Notes: a model not told the origin generated them from the sequence alone. A stretch of DNA of 64,000 nt from Paenibacillus oleatilyticus (GCF_018998565.1 NZ_JAHNZO010000016.1:1-64000), one strand, 5' to 3'. Positions 24,539 to 33,663 are shown, counted from the first letter of the stretch. Made by a program: numbers and translations.

Positions 24539-25678
24539 CTAGCACCGTGCAATCAGCTCCGCAAGAAGCGCCGTACGGAACGGAATTTCGTCTATCCGGA
24601 CGTACTCGTCTGGCGAATGGGCGTAATCGCCCCGCGCCCCCAGCCCGTCCAGCGTCGGCGTGCCGACGGCAGCGGTAAAATTGCCGTCGCTGACGCCACC
24701 CGTATGCGTCTCCTCCAGCTCGACGCCGAATTCGGCGCGGGCAATCTGCCGGGCCAGCGCAAACAGCGCCGCCGTCCGTTCCGTCCGCTCCATGGGCGGA
24801 CGCATCATCCGGCCGGTCAGCTGCAGCCGGGCCTCCGGCAGTACAGGAACGAGCCCGCCAAGCGCCGATTCGATTCTCCGGGCTTCCTCCGCCGTGGCGA
24901 CGCGGATGTCGATCTCCCCTTCCGCATGCTCCGCCACAACGTTGGAACCGATGCCTCCCTTGACGACACCGACGTTCACCGTCGTCCCGACCGCGGGATC
25001 GGTCAAGGCATGCAGCCGCTGGATCTGGCAAGCGAGCTCCTGGATCGCCGAGACGCCCTTTTCCGGATTCACGCCGGCATGCGCGGAAACGCCCTGCACC
25101 GCAAGCTTAAACCGGCCGCTTCCTTTGCGCGCCGTCTTCAGCGCACCGCTTGGCTCCATCGGCGGCTCCAGCACGAAGGAGACGGCGGACTTCCTGGCCT
25201 GCTCTTCGATAAAAGCCCGGGACGTCGGACTGCCGAGCTCTTCGTCGCTGTTGAGCAGGAGCACGATTTTTTTATCCGCCGGGAACCGCCCCGACTCTTG
25301 CAGCGCCTTGATCGCAAACATCGCCTGCATCAGTCCCGCTTTCATGTCGTAGACCCCGGGCCCGTAAGCGCGTCCGTTCCCGATGCGAAACGGCCGGCGC
25401 AACGCTTCTCCTTGCGGCCAAACCGTGTCGAAGTGGCCGACCAGCAAAATCTGCTTCTCCCCTTGCCCTGCCTCGCACAGAAGCCGGTCGCCGTATACTT
25501 CGTTCGGGACCCGGACGACCGTTCCTCCCGTAATTTCCTTGAATTGGCCCGCGTACCAGTCCGCCATCCGGTCGTTCAGCGCTTTGTCGGCGGACGGCGA
25601 ATCCATATTGACGCTTGCTTCAAGCCGCGCCAGCATCTCGGGCAAATATTGTTCAATCCGATCTTTTATTGACTTCAC
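24539..25678 (-). CDS. M20 family metallopeptidase (carboxypeptidase G2-like)
   Basis: This 379-residue cytosolic zinc peptidase carries the M20 metal-binding motifs GHFDTVW, YGPGVYDMKAG (bridging Asp), DEELGS (catalytic and ligand Glu) and a C-terminal DYAHSPDEYV. A dimerisation lid domain sits in the middle (KGSGRFKLAVQGVSAHAGVNPEKG). The closest pattern is glutamate carboxypeptidase / CPG2, which removes C-terminal Glu or acyl groups from amino acids. GTG 25678 has GGAGATG 8 bp before it. It is the last gene of the ABC importer operon, 15 bp after the second permease, so it probably hydrolyses the imported compound. Confidence 0.88.
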   Translation of the reverse strand: MKSIKDRIEQYLPEMLARLEASVNMDSPSADKALNDRMADWYAGQFKEITGGTVVRVPNEVYGDRLLCEAGQGEKQILLVGHFDTVWPQGEALRRPFRIGNGRAYGPGVYDMKAGLMQAMFAIKALQESGRFPADKKIVLLLNSDEELGSPTSRAFIEEQARKSAVSFVLEPPMEPSGALKTARKGSGRFKLAVQGVSAHAGVNPEKGVSAIQELACQIQRLHALTDPAVGTTVNVGVVKGGIGSNVVAEHAEGEIDIRVATAEEARRIESALGGLVPVLPEARLQLTGRMMRPPMERTERTAALFALARQIARAEFGVELEETHTGGVSDGNFTAAVGTPTLDGLGARGDYAHSPDEYVRIDEIPFRTALLAELIARC

Positions 25679-25693
25679 ACCGCAGCATCTCCG

Positions 25694-26497
25694 TTAATGG
25701 GAATGCGAATTCGATCCGAACAAACGGTCCAATCCGTATGCCCTTTCCAATATAATGATGAACACCAAGCTTAGTAAAATCACGACAGACGATACGGACG
25801 CGACGAGCGGGTCCAGCGTTTCCTGCATATAGCTGAACAGCGCCATCGGAAGCGTCGTTGTCGTCGGGGAAACGAGAAATAACGACACCGTCACGTTATC
25901 GAACGAAGTCAAGAAAGCGAAAATCATGCCGGATATAATCGCCGGCTTCAGCAGCGGCATCGTGATGTCCCAGAAGACGTTCAAGGGCTTGGCGCCCAAA
26001 ATGTAGGCCGCCCTCTCTAGCGTATAATCGAAGGAGCTGAGCCCCGTCAGCACGAGCCGGACCACGTACGGAATCGAGATCAACGTGTGCGCGAGCAGCA
26101 GCCCGGTGAACGTGCCGGCCAGCCCGATCCGCGTGAAAAAAAGCAGCGCCGCAATCCCGATGATCAGCGCGGGAACGGTCAGCGGCGACAGCATCAGCCC
26201 GTTGATCAGCCCTTTGCCGGGAAACTTGTACTTGTGCAGCGCCAGTCCCGCGATGGTGCCAAGCAGCGTGGAAATGACGGCGGTCAACGCCGCCAACTCC
26301 AGGCTGAACCAGAACGAATCGACGAATTCCGGGCGGTCGAAAATTTTGACGTACCACTGAAAGGAGAATCCGACCGGCGGAAACGACAAATATTTGGCCG
26401 ATGTCAGCGAGGTCGGGATAATGACCAGCAGCGGCGAAACAACGAACAAGACGACGATAAACGTAATGAGGCCGAGCGGCGAAAATCGTTTTGTCAT
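25694..26497 (-). CDS. ABC importer permease, PotC-like
   Basis: The 267-residue inner-membrane subunit has six helices. The EAA loop that contacts the ATPase is ERAAYILGAKPLNVFWDITMP. The order and sequence style fit the PotC subfamily (spermidine/putrescine, 2-aminoethylphosphonate and similar). Its ATG overlaps the stop of the preceding permease by 4 bp. Confidence 0.9.
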   Translation of the reverse strand: MTKRFSPLGLITFIVVLFVVSPLLVIIPTSLTSAKYLSFPPVGFSFQWYVKIFDRPEFVDSFWFSLELAALTAVISTLLGTIAGLALHKYKFPGKGLINGLMLSPLTVPALIIGIAALLFFTRIGLAGTFTGLLLAHTLISIPYVVRLVLTGLSSFDYTLERAAYILGAKPLNVFWDITMPLLKPAIISGMIFAFLTSFDNVTVSLFLVSPTTTTLPMALFSYMQETLDPLVASVSSVVILLSLVFIIILERAYGLDRLFGSNSHSH

Positions 26498-27360
26498 GAG
26501 GAGAACACCTCTTTATAGCGCCGCGTTTCGATAAGCCGCGTGAACAGCGAGACGAGCGCGATAGTCGAACCGAGCAGCAGGAACGAAAGCGCCGCTCCCA
26601 GCGGCCAGTTGAGCTGGGCCATAATTTTCTCGTAAGCGATGACCGGCAGCACTTTCACGGATGTGCCCCCCATCAGCGCAGGCGTAACGAACGCGCTCAT
26701 CGACAGGCTGAACACGAGCGTCGTTCCGGCGACGATGCCTGGCAGTGTGAGCGGAAGCGTTACCGTGAAAAACGTGCGCACCTTGCCCGCGCCGAGAATG
26801 CCGGCCGCTTTATAGAGCGAGCCGTCGATCTGGTACAGACTCGTCGCGATGGCGAGAATCATGTACACGATCAAGGAATCGGTCAAGCCGATGACGACGC
26901 CGAGCTGGTTATAGAGCAGCTTGAGCGGCGTGTCAATGAGCCCCAGCTTCAGCAGCGTGCTGTTGATCCAGCCCTTTTCGCCCAGGATGACGACCCAGCC
27001 GAAGTTCCGGATGACGACGCTGATCAAGTGCGGGGAAATAATCAGAAACGTAATGATCCCGCGCAGCTTGCCCGACGTCTGGGCCATGAACATCGCCACC
27101 GGATAGCCGAGCACCAGACAGGCCAACACCGAGAGCAAGCCCATTTTTACAGTTCGCCATAAAATTTGAAGATAATAAGGATCTTTGAAGAAGATCGTAT
27201 AGTTTTCCAGCGTGAACTGCCCCTGTTTTCCTTCCAGACTGAGCAGAAAAATATAAAGCATCGGCAGCAAAAACACGCCGGCGACGACGGCCAGACTTGG
27301 AAGCAGCAGCAGGGCGGCGCTCCGGACAGCGGATGACTTGCCTTTACCCATGGGTCTCAT
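26494..27360 (-). CDS. ABC importer permease, PotB-like
   Basis: The 288-residue inner-membrane subunit has six helices and the EAA-type loop YKAAGILGAGKVRTFFTVTLP. The frame is open to 27465, but that region overlaps the ATPase gene. ATG 27360 with AAGGAAGGGG directly upstream is the sensible start and leaves a 17-bp overlap with the ATPase, as is usual for coupled genes. Confidence 0.9.
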   Translation of the reverse strand: MRPMGKGKSSAVRSAALLLLPSLAVVAGVFLLPMLYIFLLSLEGKQGQFTLENYTIFFKDPYYLQILWRTVKMGLLSVLACLVLGYPVAMFMAQTSGKLRGIITFLIISPHLISVVIRNFGWVVILGEKGWINSTLLKLGLIDTPLKLLYNQLGVVIGLTDSLIVYMILAIATSLYQIDGSLYKAAGILGAGKVRTFFTVTLPLTLPGIVAGTTLVFSLSMSAFVTPALMGGTSVKVLPVIAYEKIMAQLNWPLGAALSFLLLGSTIALVSLFTRLIETRRYKEVFSS

Positions 27361-28459
27361 GCCCCTTCCTTGGGAAAACGAACACGTCCTCCGGCTTCCA
27401 TTCCAGCCATACCGAATCGCCGACCGACCATTCGCGGTCCTGACGGTCGGAAGGAATGCGCACATTCAGCGAATACCGGCCGACCTGGACTTCGCATTCG
27501 GCGTAAGCTCCAAGGAAGGAGATCAGTTGGACGACGCCCTGCACCCGATTGACGATGCCGGAGGAATTCTCGCCGCTCTCAACCGCAAAGCCGATCCGCT
27601 CGGGACGGACATAGACGGAGACGGCGTCCCCCGCTTGAAGCGCAATGCCTTTGAACGCAGCCCGAAGCGGATGCCCGTCCTCCGTGACGAGCGACAGCGT
27701 CTGGCTTCCCATCGCCTCCACTTTGCCGGACAACCGGTTCGATTTGCCGATGAACGTATGTACGAACTCGGACGCCGGGCGGTTGTAAATCTCCCACGGG
27801 GTGCCGATCTGCTCCACCTTGCCGTGATCCAGCACCACAATCCGGTTGGACAAGTAAAGTGCCTCTTCCTGATCATGCGTCACGAAGATGGTCGTCAGAC
27901 CGATCTCCTGCTGCAACCGCTTTAACTCGTCGCGAAGCTCTTCGCGAAGCTTGGCGTCCAGATTGCTTAGCGGCTCGTCCAGCAGCAGCAGCGACGGCTC
28001 GGTCACGAGCGCGCGGGCGATGGCGATGCGCTGCCGCTGGCCTCCCGAAAGCTGCTTCGGATAGCGGTCGGCCACGTGAGGCAGCTTGACCAGCTCCAGC
28101 ACCTTCCGCACCCGCTCCTGCATTTCCGCCTTCGGCGTCTTACGCAGCTTCAGCCCGTACGCCACATTTTCAAAGATCGTCATGTGCGGGAACAACGAAT
28201 ACGTCTGAAACACCATGCCAAGATCTCTTTTGTTGGACGGCACGCCGTTCATCTTTTTGCCCTTAATGATCAGCTCGCCCTGATCCGGCTCAAGAAAGCC
28301 CGCGATCATATTGAGCGTTGTCGTTTTGCCGCAGCCTGAAGGACCGAGGAACGAAACGCATTCCCCCTGCTCCACCTGCAGATTGAACTGTTCCACGACC
28401 ACGTTGGATCCGAACTTCTTCTGGATGCCCTTGAGCTCCACATCGATCGTTTTTATCAT
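27344..28459 (-). CDS. ABC importer ATPase, PotA-like
   Basis: The 371-residue ATPase has Walker A GPSGCGKTT, signature LSGGQRQRIAIARAL, Walker B LLLLDEPLSNLD and the switch His in FVTHDQEEA. A C-terminal TOBE-like regulatory domain (about 260-370) follows. ATG 28459 has AGGTGAAC about 6 bp upstream; an in-frame GTG at 28468 lies within that site. The gene starts 9 bp after the lipoprotein gene stops. Confidence 0.92.
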   Translation of the reverse strand: MIKTIDVELKGIQKKFGSNVVVEQFNLQVEQGECVSFLGPSGCGKTTTLNMIAGFLEPDQGELIIKGKKMNGVPSNKRDLGMVFQTYSLFPHMTIFENVAYGLKLRKTPKAEMQERVRKVLELVKLPHVADRYPKQLSGGQRQRIAIARALVTEPSLLLLDEPLSNLDAKLREELRDELKRLQQEIGLTTIFVTHDQEEALYLSNRIVVLDHGKVEQIGTPWEIYNRPASEFVHTFIGKSNRLSGKVEAMGSQTLSLVTEDGHPLRAAFKGIALQAGDAVSVYVRPERIGFAVESGENSSGIVNRVQGVVQLISFLGAYAECEVQVGRYSLNVRIPSDRQDREWSVGDSVWLEWKPEDVFVFPRKGHETHG

Positions 28460-28468
28460 ATCGTTCAC

Positions 28469-29569
28469 CTATTTTCCGACTTTCGGCGCAATTTCTTTAT
28501 TGAAGCGGTCGAGCCACTCCGGCGTTTTGCTGCTGATAACCTCGTAGTCGAATTTGACGGCTTTCTTCATGTCGAAGCTCAGCTTCTTGGAAATATCCAT
28601 CGGCAGATTTACCTTGGTTGCCGGATTGTAGTACAGCTTGGTTGCGTACATCGCCTGTACTTCGTCCGACAGCAGGAACTCGATGAACAGCTTGGAGGCG
28701 TTCGGGTTTTTCGCGCCTTTGACCATCGACGCTACGGTAGGCACCAGGTTTGCGCCTTCCTTCGGAATGACGAATTCGAGATCGAGACCGGCGTCCTTCT
28801 GCACCAAGCTGCGCGCCATCGTCCAAGCCGTATACGCGGCGGTCTTGTTTTGCAGGTTTTGCTGCAGCTGCGCTGCGCTCTTGGCGAAAGTCGGCATATA
28901 GCCCGCAACCGTTTCCAACTTTTTAAAACCGGGCTCCATATCTTTCTCCGAGCCGCCGTTTGCATAAGCGAGCATGATCAGCGCGGAACGGCCAAAGTTG
29001 CTGGAAATTTCGCTGAGCGTCAAATTCCCCTTCATCTCCGGACGGGCAAGATCGTTCCACGACTCCGGCACCGGGAGGCTCTTGGACTTCACCATTTCCG
29101 CGTTATACGAAATGCCCATCGGGGTAAAGTTGACCGCTACGCCGCTATTGTCCTTCACTTTCAGCTCGGGAGAAACCTTGCTCATGGACGGAACGTCTTT
29201 ATCGTTCAACGGCTCCCACAGCCCTTCCGCACGGCCGGCTTCCTGCTCGCCCGCTTCGATCACGGTCACGTCGATTTGCGGAGCGCCTTTTTGCGCTTTC
29301 ACTTTGGCTACGATTTCGGTGGCGACGCCGGACACATAAGTGAGCTTCACATCGGGATATTTTTCATTGAATTTCTTGAACACTTCGTCTTTCATCATTT
29401 GCTCGACGGTCGCTCCGTTTCCGGAAACCACAAGCTGCTTCTCCGGCTTCGTGCCGCCGGCTTGATCTTGCCCCGCTTCACCCGATGCCGCCGGCTTCCC
29501 TGATCCGCATGCTGCGAGCAGCGAGCCGCAAAGCGTCAATACTGCCAGAACCCCCATTTTTTTGTTCAT
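28469..29569 (-). CDS. ABC importer substrate-binding lipoprotein
   Basis: The 366-residue receptor begins with a lipoprotein signal ending in LAACGSG (lipobox LAAC), so it is tethered to the outer face of the membrane. The rest is a two-lobed type II binding protein similar to PotD, AfuA and phosphonate receptors. ATG 29569 follows GAGGAGGAA by 6-7 bp; the longer frame to 29614 runs into the operator region and is not used. It heads the operon receptor-ATPase-permease-permease-M20 peptidase. The substrate is unknown; the co-transcribed peptidase suggests an amidated or glutamylated organic compound rather than a simple polyamine. Confidence 0.9.
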   Translation of the reverse strand: MNKKMGVLAVLTLCGSLLAACGSGKPAASGEAGQDQAGGTKPEKQLVVSGNGATVEQMMKDEVFKKFNEKYPDVKLTYVSGVATEIVAKVKAQKGAPQIDVTVIEAGEQEAGRAEGLWEPLNDKDVPSMSKVSPELKVKDNSGVAVNFTPMGISYNAEMVKSKSLPVPESWNDLARPEMKGNLTLSEISSNFGRSALIMLAYANGGSEKDMEPGFKKLETVAGYMPTFAKSAAQLQQNLQNKTAAYTAWTMARSLVQKDAGLDLEFVIPKEGANLVPTVASMVKGAKNPNASKLFIEFLLSDEVQAMYATKLYYNPATKVNLPMDISKKLSFDMKKAVKFDYEVISSKTPEWLDRFNKEIAPKVGK

Positions 29570-29595
29570 TGTAATTCCTCCTCGGATGTGGTATT

Positions 29596-29633
29596 GTTCA
29601 CTATACGTGAACATCGTTTACTATACGAGAAAC
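29596..29633. promoter_or_regulatory. Two palindromic operator-like sites before the importer operon
   Basis: GTTCAC-TATAC-GTGAAC (29596-29612) is a perfect interrupted palindrome. A related, less perfect copy GTTTACTATACGAGAAAC lies at 29616-29633. Their centres are about 20 bp apart, so two dimers could bind on one face of the helix. They lie just upstream of the lipoprotein gene and opposite the divergent iclR gene, which makes IclR binding the natural guess. Confidence 0.6.
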
Positions 29634-29684
29634 ACAAGGAGATTTTAGCACGTAACTTGGATAAAGCGCAATAGTTTATTTTTT

Positions 29685-29698
29685 TTAAAACGTTTTCA
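29685..29698 (-). promoter_or_regulatory. cre-like site between the importer operon and iclR
   Basis: On the minus strand TGAAAACGTTTTAA matches the cre consensus TGWAANCGNTNWCA at 13 of 14 positions. Its place in the divergent promoter region suggests that CcpA represses the importer, iclR, or both in the presence of preferred sugars. Confidence 0.6.
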
Positions 29699-29819
29699 AT
29701 GTTATGTTTCCTCACATGTGAAAGCGGATTCTGGGAAATTTGCCCGGTTTATGTTACACTTACTCTACATTTCAAACCGTCCCTGAACTTTACGACGGCA
29801 AGGAGCGAGCACAAAGGCT

Positions 29820-30593
29820 ATGGACAACCATTTATCCTCTGTCAAAAACGGCTGCAAGCTGCTGAAACTATTTCTCGATTCTCCGAAAGAGCTCGGCGTG
29901 AGCGATCTGAGCCGCAAGCTGGAGCTTTCCAAAGGCGCGGTCCACAAGCTGCTGATGACGTTCGAAAGCGAAGGCTTCATCAAGCAAAATCCCGCCACCA
30001 AGCAGTATTCGCTCGGCTATACGCTGCTGGAGCTCGGTAACAAGGTGCTGAAAAATCATAATCTCGTCGATTTCGCCAGGCCGTTTCTTACTCAGCTCTC
30101 GGATAAGACGAAGGAGCTCGTCACGCTGTGCGTCATTGACGGTCAAGATGCCATTTACGTCGATAAAATCGACTCGCAGTATCCGATCCGCTTCAACGCG
30201 GAGGAGCACCGGCGGTTTCCGATGTACGCCACCTCGGCGGCGCGCGCCATTTTGGCTTACCGGGACGACGCATTCATCGACGACGTGCTGGGGGATCAAT
30301 TGAAAACGTATACCGCCTATACGATTACCGACGCGGAGACGATGAAACGCAGGCTGAAGGACATCCGGACGAACGGATACGAGTTGAGCTCGAACCTGCG
30401 CAATGTCGGCGCGACCGGGATCGCAGCGCCGATCTTTGATGCCGACGGGAAAGCGATCGCGTCCGTCAGCGTGATCGGTCCGACCGATCGTATGCTGCCC
30501 TTCCACGAACGGTGGATTCAAGAGGTAGTGGGAATTACACGCGCCATATCGCACGAGCTCGGCTATCGGGGCACGGGAATTGCAGGGGTTTAG
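29820..30593 (+). CDS. IclR family transcriptional regulator
   Basis: The 257-residue regulator has a winged helix in the first ~65 residues (GVSDLSRKLELSKGAVHKLLMTFESEG) and an IclR effector-binding domain (about 85-250) with the conserved TVCVID/DSQYPIRF and ATGIAAPIFDADGKAIASVS. It is divergently oriented to the importer operon, the classic layout for a local repressor or activator. ATG 29820 has only a near AAAGG and a distant AAGGAG, but no earlier in-frame start exists. The effector is probably the imported compound or its breakdown product. Confidence 0.9.
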   Translation: MDNHLSSVKNGCKLLKLFLDSPKELGVSDLSRKLELSKGAVHKLLMTFESEGFIKQNPATKQYSLGYTLLELGNKVLKNHNLVDFARPFLTQLSDKTKELVTLCVIDGQDAIYVDKIDSQYPIRFNAEEHRRFPMYATSAARAILAYRDDAFIDDVLGDQLKTYTAYTITDAETMKRRLKDIRTNGYELSSNLRNVGATGIAAPIFDADGKAIASVSVIGPTDRMLPFHERWIQEVVGITRAISHELGYRGTGIAGV

Positions 30594-30623
30594 AACGAAA
30601 CGGGGCTCCTGAGAGGTTTTCCG

Positions 30624-30677
30624 CAAAAAAAAGAGACGGTTTCTCTTCGTCGTGCCGACCAAGGGAAACCGTCTCTT
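30624..30677 (-). terminator. Terminator of the O-methyltransferase gene (may serve both directions)
   Basis: AGAGACGGTTT (30632-30642) pairs with AAACCGTCTCT (30666-30676). On the minus strand it ends in eight T (30631-30624). Confidence 0.82.
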
Positions 30678-30709
30678 CGCCATACTATTAACTATTGACC
30701 TGCCTGCCT

Positions 30710-31354
30710 CTATCCCCGCACTCTCGCAATGGCGAGGCCGTCGTACGCCGGCAGCAGCACGCCTTCCAGACGCGGGTCGCGCGCTATGCTTTCGTTAAAT
30801 TGGCGCATCTTTGTCACGGCGTTGCCGGACTGCTCCGGATCGGTCGTCTTGCCGCGCATCAGCAGGTTATCCCCGAGGATCAGCGCGCCCGGCCGCGCCA
30901 GCTTGATTGCCCATTCCAAATAATTCGGATAATTGCCCTTGTCCGCATCGATAAAAAACAGGTCGAACCGCCGGCCTTCCGCCGACAGCGCCTCCAGACT
31001 GTCCAGCGCCTCGCCGATCCGGTATTCGACCTTGTCGCCGAGTCCCGCTTCGCGCAGATGCTTGTGCGCCAAGTCCGCATACTCCTGCTTCAGCTCCAGC
31101 GATACCAGCTTGCCGCCATCGGACAGGCCGCGTGCCAGACAAATGCCGCTGTAGCCGCCCAGCGCCCCGATCTCCAGCACCTGTTCCGCGCGAACGAGCC
31201 GCGTGAGCATCGTCAGCAGCCGGCCGTACCCCGGCGCGATTGAAATTTCCGGCATCCCGTTCTCCCGGATGCCCTCCTGCACCCGCTCAAGCTCCGCATC
31301 GGGCTCGAACAACCCTTCCAAATACGCTTCCGCCGATAATGGCATCTCCGTCAT
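30710..31354 (-). CDS. SAM-dependent O-methyltransferase (caffeoyl-CoA OMT / YrrM type)
   Basis: The 214-residue protein has the SAM-binding LEIGALGGYSGICLA, the acidic ribose contact in LVSLELKQEY and the divalent-metal site FFIDADKGNY with the later GDNLLMRG. This is the cation-dependent small-molecule O-methyltransferase family, acting on catechols or similar groups in the cytosol. ATG 31354 follows a doubled GGAGGAGG site. It is divergent from ypsC. Confidence 0.87.
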   Translation of the reverse strand: MTEMPLSAEAYLEGLFEPDAELERVQEGIRENGMPEISIAPGYGRLLTMLTRLVRAEQVLEIGALGGYSGICLARGLSDGGKLVSLELKQEYADLAHKHLREAGLGDKVEYRIGEALDSLEALSAEGRRFDLFFIDADKGNYPNYLEWAIKLARPGALILGDNLLMRGKTTDPEQSGNAVTKMRQFNESIARDPRLEGVLLPAYDGLAIARVRG

Positions 31355-31496
31355 CTCCGTTCTTCCTCCTCCGTTTGGTCCTCGTAGGGCGTACGGCTGT
31401 ACCGTTTACTTACCTTCGTTCCCGCCGCCGTTGTATAATCGGGGCCAATCGCCTATACTAGTTTATTGTATGGCTTTTCCAAGGAGTGAGCAAGCG

Positions 31497-32678
31497 TTGA
31501 CATCGAACACCATTGAATTGATTGCTACCGCCCCCATGGGCCTGGAAGCCGTTGTCGCCCGGGAAGTCCGCGACCTCGGATACGATCAGGTGACGGTTGA
31601 GAACGGCCGCGTCACGTTCGTCGGAGACGCACTCGCGATCGCCCGGGCGAACCTGTGGCTGCGGACCGCCGACCGCGTGCTGGTCAAAATGGGACAATTC
31701 CCGGCACGCACCTTCGACGAACTGTTCGAAGGCGTCAAGGCGCTGCCTTGGCCGGAATGGATTCCCGAGGACGGCGAGTTTCCGGTCGAAGGACGCTCGC
31801 ATAAATCGCAGCTGTCCAGCGTTCCCGCCTGTCAAGGCATCGTGAAGAAAGCCGTCGTCGAAAGCATGAAGCTCCGCTATGGGACCGAATGGTTCCGCGA
31901 GACGGGCGGCCGCTTCGTTATCGAGGTCGCGCTGCTGAACGATATCGCGACGATTACGCTGGACACGACTGGCCCCGGGCTGCACAAGCGCGGCTACCGC
32001 AAGCTGGTCACCGAAGCGCCGCTGAAGGAAACGCTGGCGGCAGCCATGATCCTGCTCAGCCGCTGGCAGCCGGAGCGTCCCCTGTACGATCCGTTCTGCG
32101 GCTCCGGGACGATCCCCGTCGAAGCGGCCATGATCGGCTGGAATTTGGCGCCGGGCCTGAGACGCAGCTTCAATGCGGAGGCGTGGCCCCTCGTCCCCGA
32201 GTCGTTATGGCAGGAAGCGCGCGAAGAAGCGTACGATCTCGTGCGTGACGACGTGCCGCTGCAGATCGCCGGTTCGGACATCGACCGCAGCGCGATCGAG
32301 GTTGCCCAAGCGTCGGCCAAAGCGGCCGGACTGGCCAAGGAGCTTAGCCTGCAGACGCTGCCGGTGGCCAAGGCGCGGCCCGAAGGAGACTACGGCTGCA
32401 TCATTACGAACCCGCCTTACGGCGAGCGGCTGGGCGACCGGAGCGAGGCGGAACGCGCCGTCCGCGACTTCGGACACTTGTATGCGCAGGTCCCCACCTG
32501 GTCCGCTTTTGTCCTGACCCCGGCCAAGCAGTTCGAGCACTACGTGAACCGCCCGGCAGACAAGAAGCGGAAGCTGTTTAACGGACGGATCGAATGCCAA
32601 TTGTACCAGTACTTCGCACCGGGCGGCTTATACGCGTGGCGCAAGGACCGGGAAACGAACCCAAGCCCTGAGCAATAA
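31497..32678 (+). CDS. ypsC: THUMP-domain class I RNA (guanine-N2) methyltransferase
   Basis: The 393-residue enzyme has an N-terminal THUMP RNA-binding domain (about 50-150) and a UPF0020 methyltransferase domain. The latter shows the SAM motif YDPFCGSGTIPVEAAMI and the catalytic IITNPPYGERLGDR. This layout matches B. subtilis YpsC and the N-terminal half of RlmL, which modify 23S rRNA. The frame is open far upstream across the neighbouring gene. TTG 31497 is chosen because AAGGAGTGAG (31481-31490) stands 6-8 bp before it and the domain begins there (MTSNTIELIATAPMGLE). A TATAAT lies near 31435. Confidence 0.88.
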   Translation: MTSNTIELIATAPMGLEAVVAREVRDLGYDQVTVENGRVTFVGDALAIARANLWLRTADRVLVKMGQFPARTFDELFEGVKALPWPEWIPEDGEFPVEGRSHKSQLSSVPACQGIVKKAVVESMKLRYGTEWFRETGGRFVIEVALLNDIATITLDTTGPGLHKRGYRKLVTEAPLKETLAAAMILLSRWQPERPLYDPFCGSGTIPVEAAMIGWNLAPGLRRSFNAEAWPLVPESLWQEAREEAYDLVRDDVPLQIAGSDIDRSAIEVAQASAKAAGLAKELSLQTLPVAKARPEGDYGCIITNPPYGERLGDRSEAERAVRDFGHLYAQVPTWSAFVLTPAKQFEHYVNRPADKKRKLFNGRIECQLYQYFAPGGLYAWRKDRETNPSPEQ

Positions 32679-32695
32679 GCTCAGGGCTTGTTTTT
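32663..32695 (+). terminator. Terminator overlapping the end of ypsC
   Basis: AAGCCCTGAGC (32663-32673) pairs perfectly with GCTCAGGGCTT (32679-32689), followed by GTTTTT. The stem spans the ypsC stop codon and the end of the convergent gene. Confidence 0.85.
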
Positions 32696-33169
32696 ATCCG
32701 GCCGCACCGGCTTAAAATACCATACGTAAAACCACCGGGACAGCACGAATGTGAGAAATAAGCTGATCCAGCTCCAATACCAGGTCCAGTGCAAGTAATC
32801 GATCAGCCGGGTATAATGCTCGATCACATATTCCGGCACCAAGATTCCGGTCGTAAACGCCGCATAATACGCCAGCTTCGTCCACCCGCCCCGGCGTTCA
32901 GGATAATGCAGCATAAAGAAAATACAAATGACCGGATAGACGAAATATTCGAATGTGAAGCTGGTGGCATTCACCTTCCAGAATAACCGGACCGGGTAGT
33001 CAATCCATCCCCACTCGACCACAAGAAGTCCGAGGAGCCACGTGATGCACTGCTTAAATAAAAAAATCGTAAGCGCGCTGCGGTACTTGTCCCTCGGAAT
33101 GAACAAAAGGGAAGCCAGCGTCATCCCCCAGACAAAAACAAGAATCCACTGCTCGACGAATCTGCTCAT
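32681..33169 (-). CDS. CBO0543 family membrane protein (second of a tandem pair)
   Basis: The ~162-residue protein has five to six helices. It shares with its neighbour the pattern (S/N)FTFE(Y/F)...P......HYPERR, typical of CBO0543-type proteins of Firmicutes. ATG 33169 overlaps the upstream stop codon (ATGA), which fixes the start. Aromatic, Trp-rich helices and a basic tail are notable. No function is known for the family. Confidence 0.8.
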   Translation of the reverse strand: MSRFVEQWILVFVWGMTLASLLFIPRDKYRSALTIFLFKQCITWLLGLLVVEWGWIDYPVRLFWKVNATSFTFEYFVYPVICIFFMLHYPERRGGWTKLAYYAAFTTGILVPEYVIEHYTRLIDYLHWTWYWSWISLFLTFVLSRWFYVWYFKPVRPDKNKP

Positions 33170-33663
33170 AACCGTTTCTCCGATAAGCCTGCGAGAGACT
33201 TTCCCGGTTCCTCCCGAACGAACCATAAGAACACCCGCCGGGTAATATAGAGTGCAACCGGAAAGGTAAGATACAGCCAGAACGGCGAAGCGTGAAATTT
33301 CACAAGTGAAGTAAACTTTTCCATGAAACTGTAAAATGCGACGAAAATTGTGGCAAACAGCGCATAATGTCCGATCTGATGAACCGTGCTTCTCCGCTCG
33401 GGATACGTATAATGAAACCAGACGGAATAAGCCGGAAACAGAATAAACTCAAACGTGAAATTAATTGACGTCGCCCTCGGCAATTCCCGCACCGGAAATT
33501 CGAACAAGGATAAGCTCGACAGCATTAAACTTATTAACCAGGTCATCGATTGAAAAATAAGCATGAGAAATACGGTGGCTCTCACACGCCGCCGCCCGAT
33601 CATACAGAGCAGCAGCACGCTCGCAATCCACATCAAAAGCAACACGGATTGTTCCTTAGCCAT
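33166..33663 (-). CDS. CBO0543 family membrane protein (first of a tandem pair)
   Basis: The 165-residue integral membrane protein has about five helices. The shared family segment is INFTFEFILFPAYSVWFHYT followed by YPERR. It is translationally coupled to the second copy, so the two are probably made in equal amounts and may form a complex. ATG 33663 has GGAGG about 11 bp upstream. Confidence 0.8.
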   Translation of the reverse strand: MAKEQSVLLLMWIASVLLLCMIGRRRVRATVFLMLIFQSMTWLISLMLSSLSLFEFPVRELPRATSINFTFEFILFPAYSVWFHYTYPERRSTVHQIGHYALFATIFVAFYSFMEKFTSLVKFHASPFWLYLTFPVALYITRRVFLWFVREEPGKSLAGLSEKRL

